Part shown: positions 1 to 7,870 of the stretch, piece by piece | Position numbering within the stretch: the stretch's first letter is position 1 | Layout: every line of letters begins with the position of its first letter | NCBI GenBank assembly: GCA_015075405.1 | Contig: JABTUK010000004.1 | Span: forward strand, 1,443,395-1,507,394 | Origin: Anaerolineales bacterium | GTDB taxonomy: Bacteria > Chloroflexota > Anaerolineae > 4572-78 > J111 | DNA length: 64,000 nt | Reading direction: 5' to 3' | Notes under the pieces: generated by a model | The model's database searches: none | Told to the model about the DNA's origin: nothing | Seen by the model: only the letters and a program-made list of their open reading frames with translations | Translations under genes and position numbers: made by a program

Positions 1-992
1 GGAAATACCCGCTGGTGCCGCTCAAACTGGGCGTCTTTCAGGAAATCCGGGATAACATTCTGACCGGCCAGCCTTACCAGGCACACGGCTGGTTCATCGC
101 CCGCCAGAACCCGGTCAACTCCTTGCCGGAGCGGCGCAAAACCATCGAAGCCTTTAGCAAGCTGGATTTCATTGTCACCGTTGACATCGGCATGAACGAC
201 ACCGCCTGGTTCAGCGATGTGGTTTTGCCTGAAGCCAGCTACCTGGAACGGTACGACCCGTTGGCTGTGGTGGACGGGACGGTTTTCCTGCGCCAGCCGG
301 TGGTCGAGCCGGTCGGCGAGAGCAAATCAGCCCTGTGGATTTATAAGGAACTGGGGACGCGCCTGGGTCTGGGCGATTACTTCCAGTACCAAGACGAAGA
401 AGATTACCTGCGCCAGCAGCTTGCGCCGCTCGGCATCACCCTGGAAGAATTGAAAGAAAAGGGCTACTACCGCCCGCCGCTTGAAGAGGCTCAGGCAGAA
501 AAAGAACTAACCTTCAACACGCCCAGCGGCAAAATGGAACTGGCTTCCGACACGCTGGCCAAAAGCGGCTTTTCGCCCGTGCCGGTCTGGGAAGAGCCGG
601 TCACCAATGAGCCGGGCACGTTTTTCCTGCTGACCGGCAAAGTAGCCCAACACACTCAGTTTGCCACCCACAACAACAAGCTGCTGCACGAGCGGGTCCC
701 AACCAACCCGCTGTGGCTCAACCCCCAACCGGCGGCGCAATTGGGCATTGCCGATGGCGATGAAATCTGGGTGGAAAGCGCCGGGGGGCGGGTCAAAACG
801 GTGGCCCACGTAACCGAAAAAATCCGGCCCGACTGCGTCTATATGACCCCCGGTTTCGGCCACATCAGCAAAGGCCTGACCACCGCCTACGGCCAGGGGG
901 CCAGTGACAGTGATTTGCACCTGACCTTCACCGACCCGGTCAGCGGCTCGCAGGCGTTGTCACAGACCACCGTGAAGGTAGAGAAAGCATAA
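1..992 (+). CDS. Molybdopterin oxidoreductase catalytic subunit (PsrA/PhsA/TtrA-like), 5' truncated
   Basis: C-terminal third of a bis-MGD molybdoenzyme of the CISM (DMSO reductase) superfamily. The frame is open to the left window edge, so the start, the Fe-S motif and the Mo ligand are not visible. The last ~120 residues match the molydopterin dinucleotide-binding domain: a TGKVAQHTQFATHNN segment, then LWLNPQPAAQLGIADGDEIWV and a late TPGFGH. The H..H..NN pattern followed by LW.NP resembles the polysulfide/thiosulfate/tetrathionate reductase group. The ferredoxin subunit and NrfD-type subunit that follow complete a classic three-subunit membrane enzyme. Substrate and direction of electron flow cannot be decided from this part. 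Family confidence is high, subfamily moderate. Confidence 0.88.
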   Translation, partial: KYPLVPLKLGVFQEIRDNILTGQPYQAHGWFIARQNPVNSLPERRKTIEAFSKLDFIVTVDIGMNDTAWFSDVVLPEASYLERYDPLAVVDGTVFLRQPVVEPVGESKSALWIYKELGTRLGLGDYFQYQDEEDYLRQQLAPLGITLEELKEKGYYRPPLEEAQAEKELTFNTPSGKMELASDTLAKSGFSPVPVWEEPVTNEPGTFFLLTGKVAQHTQFATHNNKLLHERVPTNPLWLNPQPAAQLGIADGDEIWVESAGGRVKTVAHVTEKIRPDCVYMTPGFGHISKGLTTAYGQGASDSDLHLTFTDPVSGSQALSQTTVKVEKA

Positions 993-1058
993 GCGAATGG
1001 CGAATGAGCGAATGGCGAATAGGATAGTTCTTCATTCGCCATTCGCCATTCGCTCATT
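993..1058. repeat. Simple-unit hairpin, GCGAATG class
   Basis: Starts directly after the stop codon. The left arm is built of GCGAATGGCGAATGA units and the right arm is its inverted form (ATTCGCCATTCGCC, CATTCGCTCATT), with a ~10 nt loop. It fills the gap to the ferredoxin gene and could act as an attenuator or mRNA stabiliser. No T-tract follows. Confidence 0.8.
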
Positions 1059-1075
1059 CAATTTGGAGACGATTT

Positions 1076-1645
1076 ATGAGCGATAACAACCCCACCTCCC
1101 GTCCACGCCGCTGGGTTTTTGTAATGGAGCCGGATCGCTGCATCAACTGCGAAGCCTGCATGATTTCCTGCTCGCTGGAAAACGAGGTTCCCCTGGGCAT
1201 GCATCGCAACTGGATCAACAAAATTGAGCGGGGCGTTTTTCCTGACCTCAGCAGTACCTTTCTGCCGGAAAACTGCCAGCACTGCGCCAATCCCCCCTGC
1301 GAGCGGGTCTGCCCCACCGGGGCCACCTACCGCCGCGAAGATGGTTTGGTGCTGATTGATTACGATAAGTGCATTGGCTGTAAATATTGTATGATGGCCT
1401 GTCCGTATGATGCCCGCTATGTCAATGAGGAAAAAGCAGCGGTGGATAAATGCACCTTCTGTGTCCACCGGCTGGATCAAGGCTTGCCCCCGGCCTGTGT
1501 CGAAACCTGCGTCGGCAATGCCCGCCACTTTGGCGACCTGAACGACCCAAACAGCGAGGTCTCGAAACTGCTGGCCACCCACGAAACCTATCGGCTGTAT
1601 GAAGAAGCCGGCACGGAACCGGCGATTTATTACATCCGCAGTTAA
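1076..1645 (+). CDS. Four-cluster [4Fe-4S] ferredoxin subunit (PsrB/NrfC/DmsB-like)
   Basis: 189 residues with sixteen cysteines in four groups: C22/25/28/32, C67/70/75/79, C99/102/105/109 and C126/129/141/145. That is the full set for four [4Fe-4S] clusters, as in the electron-transfer subunits of CISM oxidoreductases. The protein would wire the molybdenum subunit upstream to the NrfD-type quinone subunit downstream. There is no signal peptide of its own; such subunits are usually co-exported with a Tat-targeted catalytic partner. The ATG is preceded by a GGAGA motif in TTGGAGACGATTT. Length is typical of the family. Confidence 0.93.
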   Translation: MSDNNPTSRPRRWVFVMEPDRCINCEACMISCSLENEVPLGMHRNWINKIERGVFPDLSSTFLPENCQHCANPPCERVCPTGATYRREDGLVLIDYDKCIGCKYCMMACPYDARYVNEEKAAVDKCTFCVHRLDQGLPPACVETCVGNARHFGDLNDPNSEVSKLLATHETYRLYEEAGTEPAIYYIRS

Positions 1646-1648
1646 GCA

Positions 1649-1715
1649 GGTAGACAGTAGACGGTAGACAGTAGACAGGGGTTTCCCGTCTACCGTCTAC
1701 TGTCTACCGTCTACC
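1649..1715. repeat. Simple-unit hairpin, GTAGACAG/GTAGACGG class
   Basis: The left arm is GGTAGACAGTAGACGGTAGAC and onward, the right arm CCGTCTACCGTCTACTG and onward, with a loop of about 10 nt. It fills the gap between the ferredoxin and NrfD genes. The same unit recurs at 4215-4290 and partly at 19022-19086. Confidence 0.85.
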
Positions 1716-1732
1716 CGTAAGGAGTGCCACTT

Positions 1733-2725
1733 ATGGAACATAACGCCATCCACTTTCACTGGAATTTCCTGATTGCCTTTTACCTTTTCACCGCCGGAAT
1801 TAGCGCCGGGGCCTTTTTTGTGTCGGGCCTGGCGACTTATCTGGGCGGGGAGCGATACAAACGCATCAGCCGGATTGGGGCTTTGTTGGCTCCCTGGCCG
1901 CTGAGCCTGGGATTGGCGGCTCTTATCTTCGATTTGACCAAGCCGTTTCAATTCTGGTGGCTGTTCCTGACCGTCGAGTATACCTCGCCGATGTCTATTG
2001 GGAGCTGGCTGTTGACCGGCTTCTCGCTCCTTTCATTTGTCTATTTTGTCTTGTGGCTTCCCCGGCCCTGGCGCGACCTGCTGCGCCTGCCCCACAGCCT
2101 GTCCGAACTGACTGCCTGGAATACCTGGCGGCCGCTTGACCCATCAGAAGTTAATGTAGCCCGCCGCATCGTAGCCGCTGTTGGCGCGCCGCTGGCAATT
2201 GGGGTCGGGATGTACACCGGGGTGCTGTTGGGGGCTATTCCGGCCCGGCCGTTGTGGAACACGCCGATGGTGGCCCAACTATTTTTGATGTCGGCGATGA
2301 GCAGCGGGGTGGCCACCGTGCTGCTTGTTGCCTCGCTGATGCGCTCTCACCATTTGCGCAGCGAGCGTCACTTTTTGGTCAGCTTCGACGCCATGCTGAT
2401 TGTGTTGGAAATCTTTATGATTATTCCGTTTTTTCTGCACCAAACCCTCAGCACATGGAGCGCGTCCGGCAGTTTAAATCTGGTCATGGGCGGGCCGTTT
2501 ACCCTGGCTTTTTGGGGCGGCGTCATCCTGTTGGGGCTGCTCATCCCGCTGGCGATTGAAGGATTTGAGCTGTTCCTGGTCGTCTGGCAGGAGCACGCGG
2601 TCAAATACAGCCGGTTGTGGGGCGGTTTGAGCGCGGGCTTGGTCCTTATCGGCGGGTTTGCCTTGCGGTATGTCTTTGTCTATGCCGGACAGATGTCTCA
2701 CTTCTTGCCACTTTATGTCCGTTAG
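1733..2725 (+). CDS. NrfD/PsrC-type integral membrane quinone subunit
   Basis: 330 residues, almost entirely hydrophobic, with about eight to nine membrane-spanning segments, as expected for NrfD/PsrC proteins that exchange electrons between a periplasmic Fe-S subunit and the quinone pool. The N-terminus (HFHWNFLIAFYLFTAGISAG) matches the family's first helix and G-rich motif. The ATG at 1733 is chosen because AAGGAG lies 8 nt upstream (1719-1724); an in-frame GTG at 1724 overlaps that site. It is third in the oxidoreductase operon. It also resembles ActC/ActF of alternative complex III, but the separate ferredoxin and molybdenum subunits favour a PSR-like enzyme. Confidence 0.9.
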   Translation: MEHNAIHFHWNFLIAFYLFTAGISAGAFFVSGLATYLGGERYKRISRIGALLAPWPLSLGLAALIFDLTKPFQFWWLFLTVEYTSPMSIGSWLLTGFSLLSFVYFVLWLPRPWRDLLRLPHSLSELTAWNTWRPLDPSEVNVARRIVAAVGAPLAIGVGMYTGVLLGAIPARPLWNTPMVAQLFLMSAMSSGVATVLLVASLMRSHHLRSERHFLVSFDAMLIVLEIFMIIPFFLHQTLSTWSASGSLNLVMGGPFTLAFWGGVILLGLLIPLAIEGFELFLVVWQEHAVKYSRLWGGLSAGLVLIGGFALRYVFVYAGQMSHFLPLYVR

Positions 2726-2735
2726 CTTATTTTTA

Positions 2736-2834
2736 GTCTCAGTGGATCCAAATTTGAGGAGCCAGCACGCCCACGTGCGGCGGTGTTCGGCACGTGGGTG
2801 TGCCTCACTCCTCGAAAATTGGCTCTACTGAGAC
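2736..2834. repeat. ~98-bp palindromic element, copy 1
   Basis: Bounded by GTCTCAGT and ACTGAGAC. It contains paired blocks around AATTTGAGGAG and CTCCTCGAAAATT and a GC-rich centre with CACGTG repeats. The reverse complement is clearly similar along its length to 26491-26586. It is a MITE- or REP-like palindrome between the NrfD gene and the first cytochrome c gene. Confidence 0.8.
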
Positions 2835-2885
2835 GGGCAAGATTGTGGTTGGATTGATGTTTTTGGACTTCTCAGGAGTTGTCTT

Positions 2886-3560
2886 ATGAACAGAACAATG
2901 CACCCGGTTATTATTTTGATCTTAAGCCTTGTCATTGCAGCCTGTACGGAAACACCTGCGCCCGCTCCTCCACCCCCAACCGACACTCCAACTCAGGCCG
3001 CCGGAGTCTATATTCCCAACCTGGAAAAAGGCCAGGCTGCCTGGAATGAGGCCCAATGCTCGGCTTGTCATGGGCCGTTAGCCCTGGGCGGTATTGGCCC
3101 GCAATTGGCCTCAACCCAACTGACTTATGACCAATTTGTCCATGTGGTGCGTACAGCCATCCCACCCAAACCGGCCTACTCCGTTGAGCAGCTACCCGAT
3201 CAAGCCGTTTTTGATATTTATGCCTGGGTGCGCACGCAAGTGCCGCCCCCCCAAGTTGCTATGCCCAATGTGGGTCCTGTTCCGGCCGCCGAAGAAACCG
3301 CCTCTTTAGAGGATATGCGCAGCATGACCATCTGGACTTGTCGAAGCTGCGATAGCTGTCACGGTGTTTTTGCTCAAGGTGGCCCGGATGGGCCGATGCT
3401 GGCCGGGATCAACGATCCAGTGGACGAAGAACTGGCCCGTATGCGTCAAACGGCTGATAAAATCCCCGAACACAGCGCTACCCATATTTCCGATGAGATT
3501 TTTAAGAAATTGTACGAATGGTTAAAAATGGGTTGTGTGAGAGACGAGTGCTATCAATGA
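2886..3560 (+). CDS. Diheme cytochrome c lipoprotein (copy 1)
   Basis: 224 residues. A hydrophobic N-terminus ends in a lipobox (LVIAAC, Cys20), then a Pro/Thr-rich tether and two cytochrome c domains. The heme sites are C58-SA-C61-H62 and C155-DS-C158-H159. Each is followed by a GG.GP segment typical of small class I cytochromes. It is likely anchored outside the cytoplasmic membrane and carries electrons between the NrfD/molybdenum module and the cytochrome b/Rieske module. The stop overlaps the next start by 4 bp (ATGA), so the two cytochromes are translationally coupled. It is a paralogue of the next gene. Confidence 0.9.
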   Translation: MNRTMHPVIILILSLVIAACTETPAPAPPPPTDTPTQAAGVYIPNLEKGQAAWNEAQCSACHGPLALGGIGPQLASTQLTYDQFVHVVRTAIPPKPAYSVEQLPDQAVFDIYAWVRTQVPPPQVAMPNVGPVPAAEETASLEDMRSMTIWTCRSCDSCHGVFAQGGPDGPMLAGINDPVDEELARMRQTADKIPEHSATHISDEIFKKLYEWLKMGCVRDECYQ

Positions 3561-4210
3561 AGCCGTCAATTATCAGTTTTATCGCTTTTTTATTGCTCCT
3601 GTTTCTGGCCGGCTGCGCTGAGCAACTGGCCTCCGCTCCTGCATTGCCAACTGCCACAGCCCTGCCGGAATTTGCCGCCGGATTGACCGCGCCCAATCTG
3701 GCCCGAGGCCAGCAAGTCTTTCTGGATAAGCAGTGTGTGGCTTGTCACAATGCTCAAGGCGAAGGGGGGATTGGTCCCAAGCTGGCCCAAACCAGCCTGC
3801 CGTTTGACCAATTTCTGCATAAGGTACGAACCGCCATTCCGCCCAAACCGGCCTTCAACGAAACCGAGTTGCCCACCCAAGATGCTTACAATATCTACGG
3901 CTGGTTAGCAAGCCTGGAGGCGAAGGCTGCCTCTGCTGCATTGACCCCGACTCTGCCATCCGGCCAGGTGTTGGGCATGCAGGTCTGGACGGAAGGTCAA
4001 TGCGACTCCTGCCACGGCGCGTTTGCCCAAGGTAGCCCCAACGGCCCCAGCCTGACCGGCCTCAGTTTTCCTTTTGAAATGGAACGGGCTAAAATGCGCC
4101 AGACAAGCAACACCATTCCCGAACACGCCGCCGAACACATGGACGACACCCTCTTCCAACGTCTCTACAACTGGCTGCAAGCCGGGGCCAATCCGGAGGA
4201 TGGCTGTTGA
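3557..4210 (+). CDS. Diheme cytochrome c lipoprotein (copy 2)
   Basis: 217 residues with the same layout as its neighbour: signal peptide with lipobox (LFLAGC, Cys20), short tether, two CXXCH sites (C60-VA-C63-H64 and C149-DS-C152-H153). Both proteins share a VRTAIPPKPA segment after the first heme and AHxxDxxF-like C-terminal helices, so they arose by tandem duplication. The start at 3557 is taken from the ATGA overlap and the signal peptide that begins there; a longer in-frame GTG start at 3518 would add 13 residues before the signal. Probable role: periplasmic-side electron carrier for the adjacent complexes. Confidence 0.9.
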   Translation: MKPSIISFIAFLLLLFLAGCAEQLASAPALPTATALPEFAAGLTAPNLARGQQVFLDKQCVACHNAQGEGGIGPKLAQTSLPFDQFLHKVRTAIPPKPAFNETELPTQDAYNIYGWLASLEAKAASAALTPTLPSGQVLGMQVWTEGQCDSCHGAFAQGSPNGPSLTGLSFPFEMERAKMRQTSNTIPEHAAEHMDDTLFQRLYNWLQAGANPEDGC

Positions 4211-4214
4211 ATCT

Positions 4215-4290
4215 GGTAGACGGTAGACAGTAGACGGTAGACAGGGGGAAAAATCCTTCCCCGTCTACTGTCTACCGACTACCGTCTACC
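4215..4290. repeat. Simple-unit hairpin, GTAGAC class, second copy
   Basis: GGTAGACGGTAGACAGTAGAC and onward, paired with CCGTCTACTGTCTACCGAC and onward around an A-rich loop. Same unit as 1649-1715. It fills the gap before the cytochrome b gene. Confidence 0.85.
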
Positions 4291-4370
4291 TTCCATAGGG
4301 GCCGACGACTATTCCAATCCTTCCACGCCACCTGCGCCTGTGGCGCAAAAACAAAAGTCTAATCTACAAC

Positions 4371-5375
4371 TTGCTGCCTGAGCAGAATCCGGCTCACAGC
4401 GCCGGGTTGAGTTATACCCTGGGCATGGGTGGTATTGCTGTGATAGCCGCTGTGATGACGACTGTGACCGGCGCGCTGCTGATGTTTTACTACGAACCTA
4501 CCCTATCAGGCGCATATCCCTCGTTGGCGCTCATTGACAGCGTTGTGTCCTCTGGTCGCCTTGTCCGGGCGCTGCACTATTGGGCGGCCCAGGTGATGGT
4601 GGTGGCGATGGTCATCCATACCGCCCGTATCGTCTTCACTGGCGGCTACCGCCCGCCGCGTGATGTCAACTGGTTTATCGGCCTGGGTCTGCTGCTGGTG
4701 ACGCTGGTCTGGAATTTTAGCGGCTACGTGCTGCGCTTCGACGCCAGCAGCATTTGGGCGCTGCTGGTGGGAACCAACCTCCTCAAAGAACTGCCAGGCA
4801 TTGGCTCTACGCTGTATCTTATTATTGTTGGCGATCAGGCGCTTGGCTCGGCCACCGTGCTGCGCTTTTATACCTGGCATGTGTTTGGGCTGACCCTGCT
4901 GGGCCTGGGGGGCATCGGCTACCACCTCTGGCGAGTTCGGGTGGACGGCGGTCTCTCCCGCCCCGACTGGACGGCGGATCAGTCACGCCGCTTTGTCTCC
5001 CGCGAGACAATCCTTTTCCGCGAACTAATCACCGCCCTGGTTTTGACCGGCAGCCTGGTGCTGCTGTCCATTTTTACCCCACCCGATCTCGGTCCGCCTG
5101 CCGATTTGAATCAAGTAAGCGGTCAAAGTGTGCAAGCCCCGTGGTTCTTTTTAGCCATCCAGTGGTTATTGCGTTACATTCCGTCGCTGTGGGCCGGCTG
5201 GATTGTTCCGCTGGCCGGGTTGGTTTTGCTGGCGCTTTTGCCCCTGCTCGACCGGCGCGGACCCGGCCGCGGCCGCTGGTTCGCCCGTGAACGCTGGCAG
5301 CCGCAGGCAGCTTTTGCCGGTTTACTTTTATTAATTTTAGTTTTGAGTTTACTGGAACTATTTCAGGTAAAATAA
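4371..5375 (+). CDS. Cytochrome b (b6-type N-terminal plus C-terminal domain)
   Basis: Integral membrane diheme cytochrome b, the quinol-oxidising core of a bc/b6f-type complex. Helix B carries H69 and H83, helix D H170 and H185. The 14 and 15 spacings are those of b6-type cytochromes rather than mitochondrial-type b. A subunit-IV-like C-terminal part follows (PPDLGPPADL, then APWFFLAIQWLLRYIPS), in which the usual PEWY motif reads PWFF. The marked TTG start is conservative: the frame stays open and reads as plausible protein (HLRLWRKNKSLIYN) back to about 4299 with no ATG or GTG, so the true start may be ATT 4311 or a mutated ACG at 4305. The nine-heme cytochrome and Rieske genes follow. Confidence 0.87.
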   Translation: MLPEQNPAHSAGLSYTLGMGGIAVIAAVMTTVTGALLMFYYEPTLSGAYPSLALIDSVVSSGRLVRALHYWAAQVMVVAMVIHTARIVFTGGYRPPRDVNWFIGLGLLLVTLVWNFSGYVLRFDASSIWALLVGTNLLKELPGIGSTLYLIIVGDQALGSATVLRFYTWHVFGLTLLGLGGIGYHLWRVRVDGGLSRPDWTADQSRRFVSRETILFRELITALVLTGSLVLLSIFTPPDLGPPADLNQVSGQSVQAPWFFLAIQWLLRYIPSLWAGWIVPLAGLVLLALLPLLDRRGPGRGRWFARERWQPQAAFAGLLLLILVLSLLELFQVK

Positions 5376-5377
5376 GA

Positions 5378-5445
5378 AGTAGGGAGTAAGGAGTAGGGAG
5401 TAAAGTTCAATTACCCCCTACTACCTACTACCTACTACCTACTCT
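5378..5445. repeat. Simple-unit hairpin, AGTAGGGAGTA class
   Basis: AGTAGGGAGTAAGGAGTAGG on the left and CCCTACTACCTACTACCTAC on the right, around a short A/T loop. It abuts the start codon of the multiheme cytochrome gene, so its right arm would lie in the translation initiation region. Confidence 0.8.
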
Positions 5446-5446
5446 C

Positions 5447-6853
5447 ATGATTACTACCCGACACGCCCTCATCTTTCTGCTGGCCAGCCTGCTGTTGGCG
5501 CTGGCGGTAGCGCTGCTGCCCTGGGGCCAGGTCGAGCGGGAGTGGCAGGCATATCAACGAGCCTATTTTGCCAGTGAGAACATTGTGGGTGAGGTTGCCG
5601 TGCGGCAGATTATTCCTCGCCTGGGACTCGATGGCCAGCCCGCCGGCGAAGCCAGGGCCGAACTTTGCCTGACCTGCCACATTGGCCTGGAAGAAATCAG
5701 CCCGTCTCACCCGGTCGAAACCTTTGGCTGTGTTATCTGCCACGGCGGCCTGGGGCTGGCTTTGGATAAGGATCAAGCTCATACCGGCTTGCGGCCCAAC
5801 CCGGCGGACCTGAGTGTAGCGCCGCAAAGCTGCGGCCAGAACGGCTGCCATGCCGGTCACACCGACCCCAGCCGCAACCATTTGGAGCAGGTGACGCGCA
5901 GCTTGCAGGCGACCTACGCCGGCAGCATTGCCCTGGTGCGCTATACCTTTGGCGCGCAAAAAGATTTAACCCCCCATTTCGGCATTATGGGGGTAGTTGA
6001 CCCCCAACCATTGCCGCAAACAATCCCGGCGTTGGCGGCCTTTGCCCTTACCCCGGACTCGCTCACGGCGGAGACACAATTTGCCCAAAACTGCCTGGAG
6101 GGTGGCTGCCACCTGACCGAACCTGCCACCCCCCAACCCTACCGCTATCGGGCTACCGGCTGCGCGGCCTGCCACGTTCTCTATAACGATGAAGGTTTGT
6201 ACACCGGCAGCGACCCGACTTTGCCGCGTGACGAACCCGGCCATCCGGCTCGCCACCAACTGACCACGGCTATTCCTTTCAGCCAGTGTAACCACTGCCA
6301 CAACCGGGGCAACTACTCGCTGCGGGGGATGACCTTTACTCCCCGGCCCGACCTGCCGCCCACAGCCGCTCCCCTCCCGGCGACAATGCCGCCCGAAGGC
6401 CGCCGCCTGCGCGAATATTACCAGCCCATCGGCCAGTTTACGTTGTGCGAGTGGGAGTTGGATTGCATTGATTGTCACACCCAGGCCGAGGCGATGGGTG
6501 ATGGTCATCTCTGGCCCGACCAAAAAACAATGCAATATGTCCAGTGCCGTACCTGCCACGGCACATTGAGCGAACCGCCGGCCACGGCCCGAATCACCGA
6601 CCCCAACGACCCGGCTCTGCGCCTGGCCCGGCTGAATGGGCGCTATTCATTGGCAGTTGGCGATGAAGTCATCGTCACCGAGCGGGGCGAGAAACTGGGC
6701 AGCGTCCAGCAGCGCAACGGGCAGTTGGTTCAATTTGGCAAGGTGGATGGCCGGGAGTACAACGTGCCGCTGGTGCAGGGCAGCCAGTGCCAGCAGCAGC
6801 CCGACCAGCAGGAGTCGCGCTACTGCCACCAGTGCCATGCCTATGAAAGATGA
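5447..6853 (+). CDS. Multiheme cytochrome c with nine heme-binding sites
   Basis: 468 residues with an N-terminal membrane segment (residues ~6-24) that probably anchors the protein. There are seven CXXCH sites (CLTCH, CVICH, CAACH, CNHCH, CIDCH, CRTCH, CHQCH) and two CX4CH sites (CGQNGCH, CLEGGCH). CX4CH sites occur in some multiheme cytochromes and would bring the total to nine. It sits between the cytochrome b and Rieske genes, so it probably replaces cytochrome c1 or f as the electron acceptor of the complex. It could also pass electrons outward. The ATG at 5447 directly follows the repeat. No exact family name can be given from sequence alone. Confidence 0.85.
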   Translation: MITTRHALIFLLASLLLALAVALLPWGQVEREWQAYQRAYFASENIVGEVAVRQIIPRLGLDGQPAGEARAELCLTCHIGLEEISPSHPVETFGCVICHGGLGLALDKDQAHTGLRPNPADLSVAPQSCGQNGCHAGHTDPSRNHLEQVTRSLQATYAGSIALVRYTFGAQKDLTPHFGIMGVVDPQPLPQTIPALAAFALTPDSLTAETQFAQNCLEGGCHLTEPATPQPYRYRATGCAACHVLYNDEGLYTGSDPTLPRDEPGHPARHQLTTAIPFSQCNHCHNRGNYSLRGMTFTPRPDLPPTAAPLPATMPPEGRRLREYYQPIGQFTLCEWELDCIDCHTQAEAMGDGHLWPDQKTMQYVQCRTCHGTLSEPPATARITDPNDPALRLARLNGRYSLAVGDEVIVTERGEKLGSVQQRNGQLVQFGKVDGREYNVPLVQGSQCQQQPDQQESRYCHQCHAYER

Positions 6854-6881
6854 AACGTGATATGTGATGTGTGAGAATTTG

Positions 6882-7379
6882 ATGAATCAATTTGAGGCAA
6901 ACAACAATGAAAACAAGAACAGCACATTTCTCTCTCGTCGGGATGCGCTGCTGGCTTTGGGCAGCCTGAGCCTGGTCACGGCGCTGACGGGCCTGCTGCG
7001 CGAGACAATGCGCTTTCTGACCCCCCCTCTCAGCCAGGCTCGCCCTTCGACCCTTATTGCCGGATTGCCAACCGAATTTCCCAGTGGAGAATTGACTCCA
7101 TTGGCCGAAGGACCTGTTTTTATCGGCCGGGATGAGGCCGGGCTGTTTGCCCTGAGCGCCGTCTGCACCCATTTGGGGTGTACGGTGGCCCGCAGCGGAG
7201 AGGGCTTGACCTGTCCCTGTCACGGCAGCCGTTTTGCCATTGATGGCGCTAACCTGACCGGCCCGGCGGCTCGCCCCTTACCTTACCTGGCTTTGAAACT
7301 CAGCGACGAGGGGTTGGTGGAGGTGGATTTAAATCAGGGAGTTGAACCTACTTTTCGCTTAAAACTAACCTCAGGGTAA
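6882..7379 (+). CDS. Rieske [2Fe-2S] iron-sulfur protein
   Basis: 165 residues. An N-terminal SRRDALLALG stretch resembles a Tat-type twin-arginine signal and is followed by a hydrophobic anchor (~residues 22-40). The Rieske fold carries both cluster motifs, C95-TH-LG-C100 and C111-P-C113-H114-GS. Partner of the cytochrome b upstream: it takes the first quinol electron and passes it to the cytochrome c subunit. ATG 6882 is preferred; ATG 6867 and GTG 6864 lie inside a GTGATGTG-type half repeat and would add five or six residues. Last gene of the respiratory cluster. Confidence 0.92.
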   Translation: MNQFEANNNENKNSTFLSRRDALLALGSLSLVTALTGLLRETMRFLTPPLSQARPSTLIAGLPTEFPSGELTPLAEGPVFIGRDEAGLFALSAVCTHLGCTVARSGEGLTCPCHGSRFAIDGANLTGPAARPLPYLALKLSDEGLVEVDLNQGVEPTFRLKLTSG

Positions 7380-7482
7380 CTCAGCCTGTCCTCCTTATCA
7401 TCCTAACATCTCCGTCCCTGGCTGTCCATGCCCACCTGGGTGATGCCCCCCCCAAGAGTCGAGCTATTTTTTAAAAAATTGT

Positions 7483-7511
7483 TAGGTTTTCAAAATGATT
7501 GTTGGTATAAT
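7483..7511 (+). promoter_or_regulatory. Possible sigma-70 promoter
   Basis: TTAGGT, a 17 bp spacer, then TATAAT (7506-7511), in an A/T-rich stretch 36 bp upstream of ATG 7547. The -10 box is perfect and the -35 box weak. The rest of the gap 7380-7546 shows nothing else recognisable. Confidence 0.4.
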
Positions 7512-7546
7512 ATTACTGTGTTTGAATGAGCTTGTTGGAGTAACTT

Positions 7547-7870
7547 ATGGAGAAATCTGCCCGCAAACGTGATACACTGAACCACGCTCCTGACCAGTCG
7601 GAAATTGCTTTGCTGCTGATTGATGTGATTAATGACCTGGAGTTTGACGGGGGCGAAACCTTGTTAAGCCATGCCCTGCCTATGGCGCAGCGCTTAGCCG
7701 CCCTTAAACGCCGGGCTAAAGCGGCGGGGGTTCCGGTTATTTATACCAATGATAACTTTGGCCGCTGGCAGTCCGACTTCCCAAAACTGGTGGAGTCCTG
7801 TTTAGAGCCGGGCGTGCAGGGCAGAGAGATGGTGGCCTTTTGGTTTGACCACTATGATTATGAACCATGA
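7547..7870 (+). pseudogene. Isochorismatase-family hydrolase, N-terminal half only
   Basis: 107 residues. The N-terminus has the isochorismatase/nicotinamidase start: ALLLIDVINDLEF with the catalytic-type Asp, then a helix and VPVIYTNDNFGRW. Family members run ~180-200 residues and need a later segment with the nucleophilic Cys. Here the protein stops after ~95 family-like residues, and the next gene begins inside its 3' end. I read it as a truncated remnant or a small binding-only protein, not an active enzyme. A promoter-like sequence lies upstream, so it may still be expressed. Confidence 0.6.
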
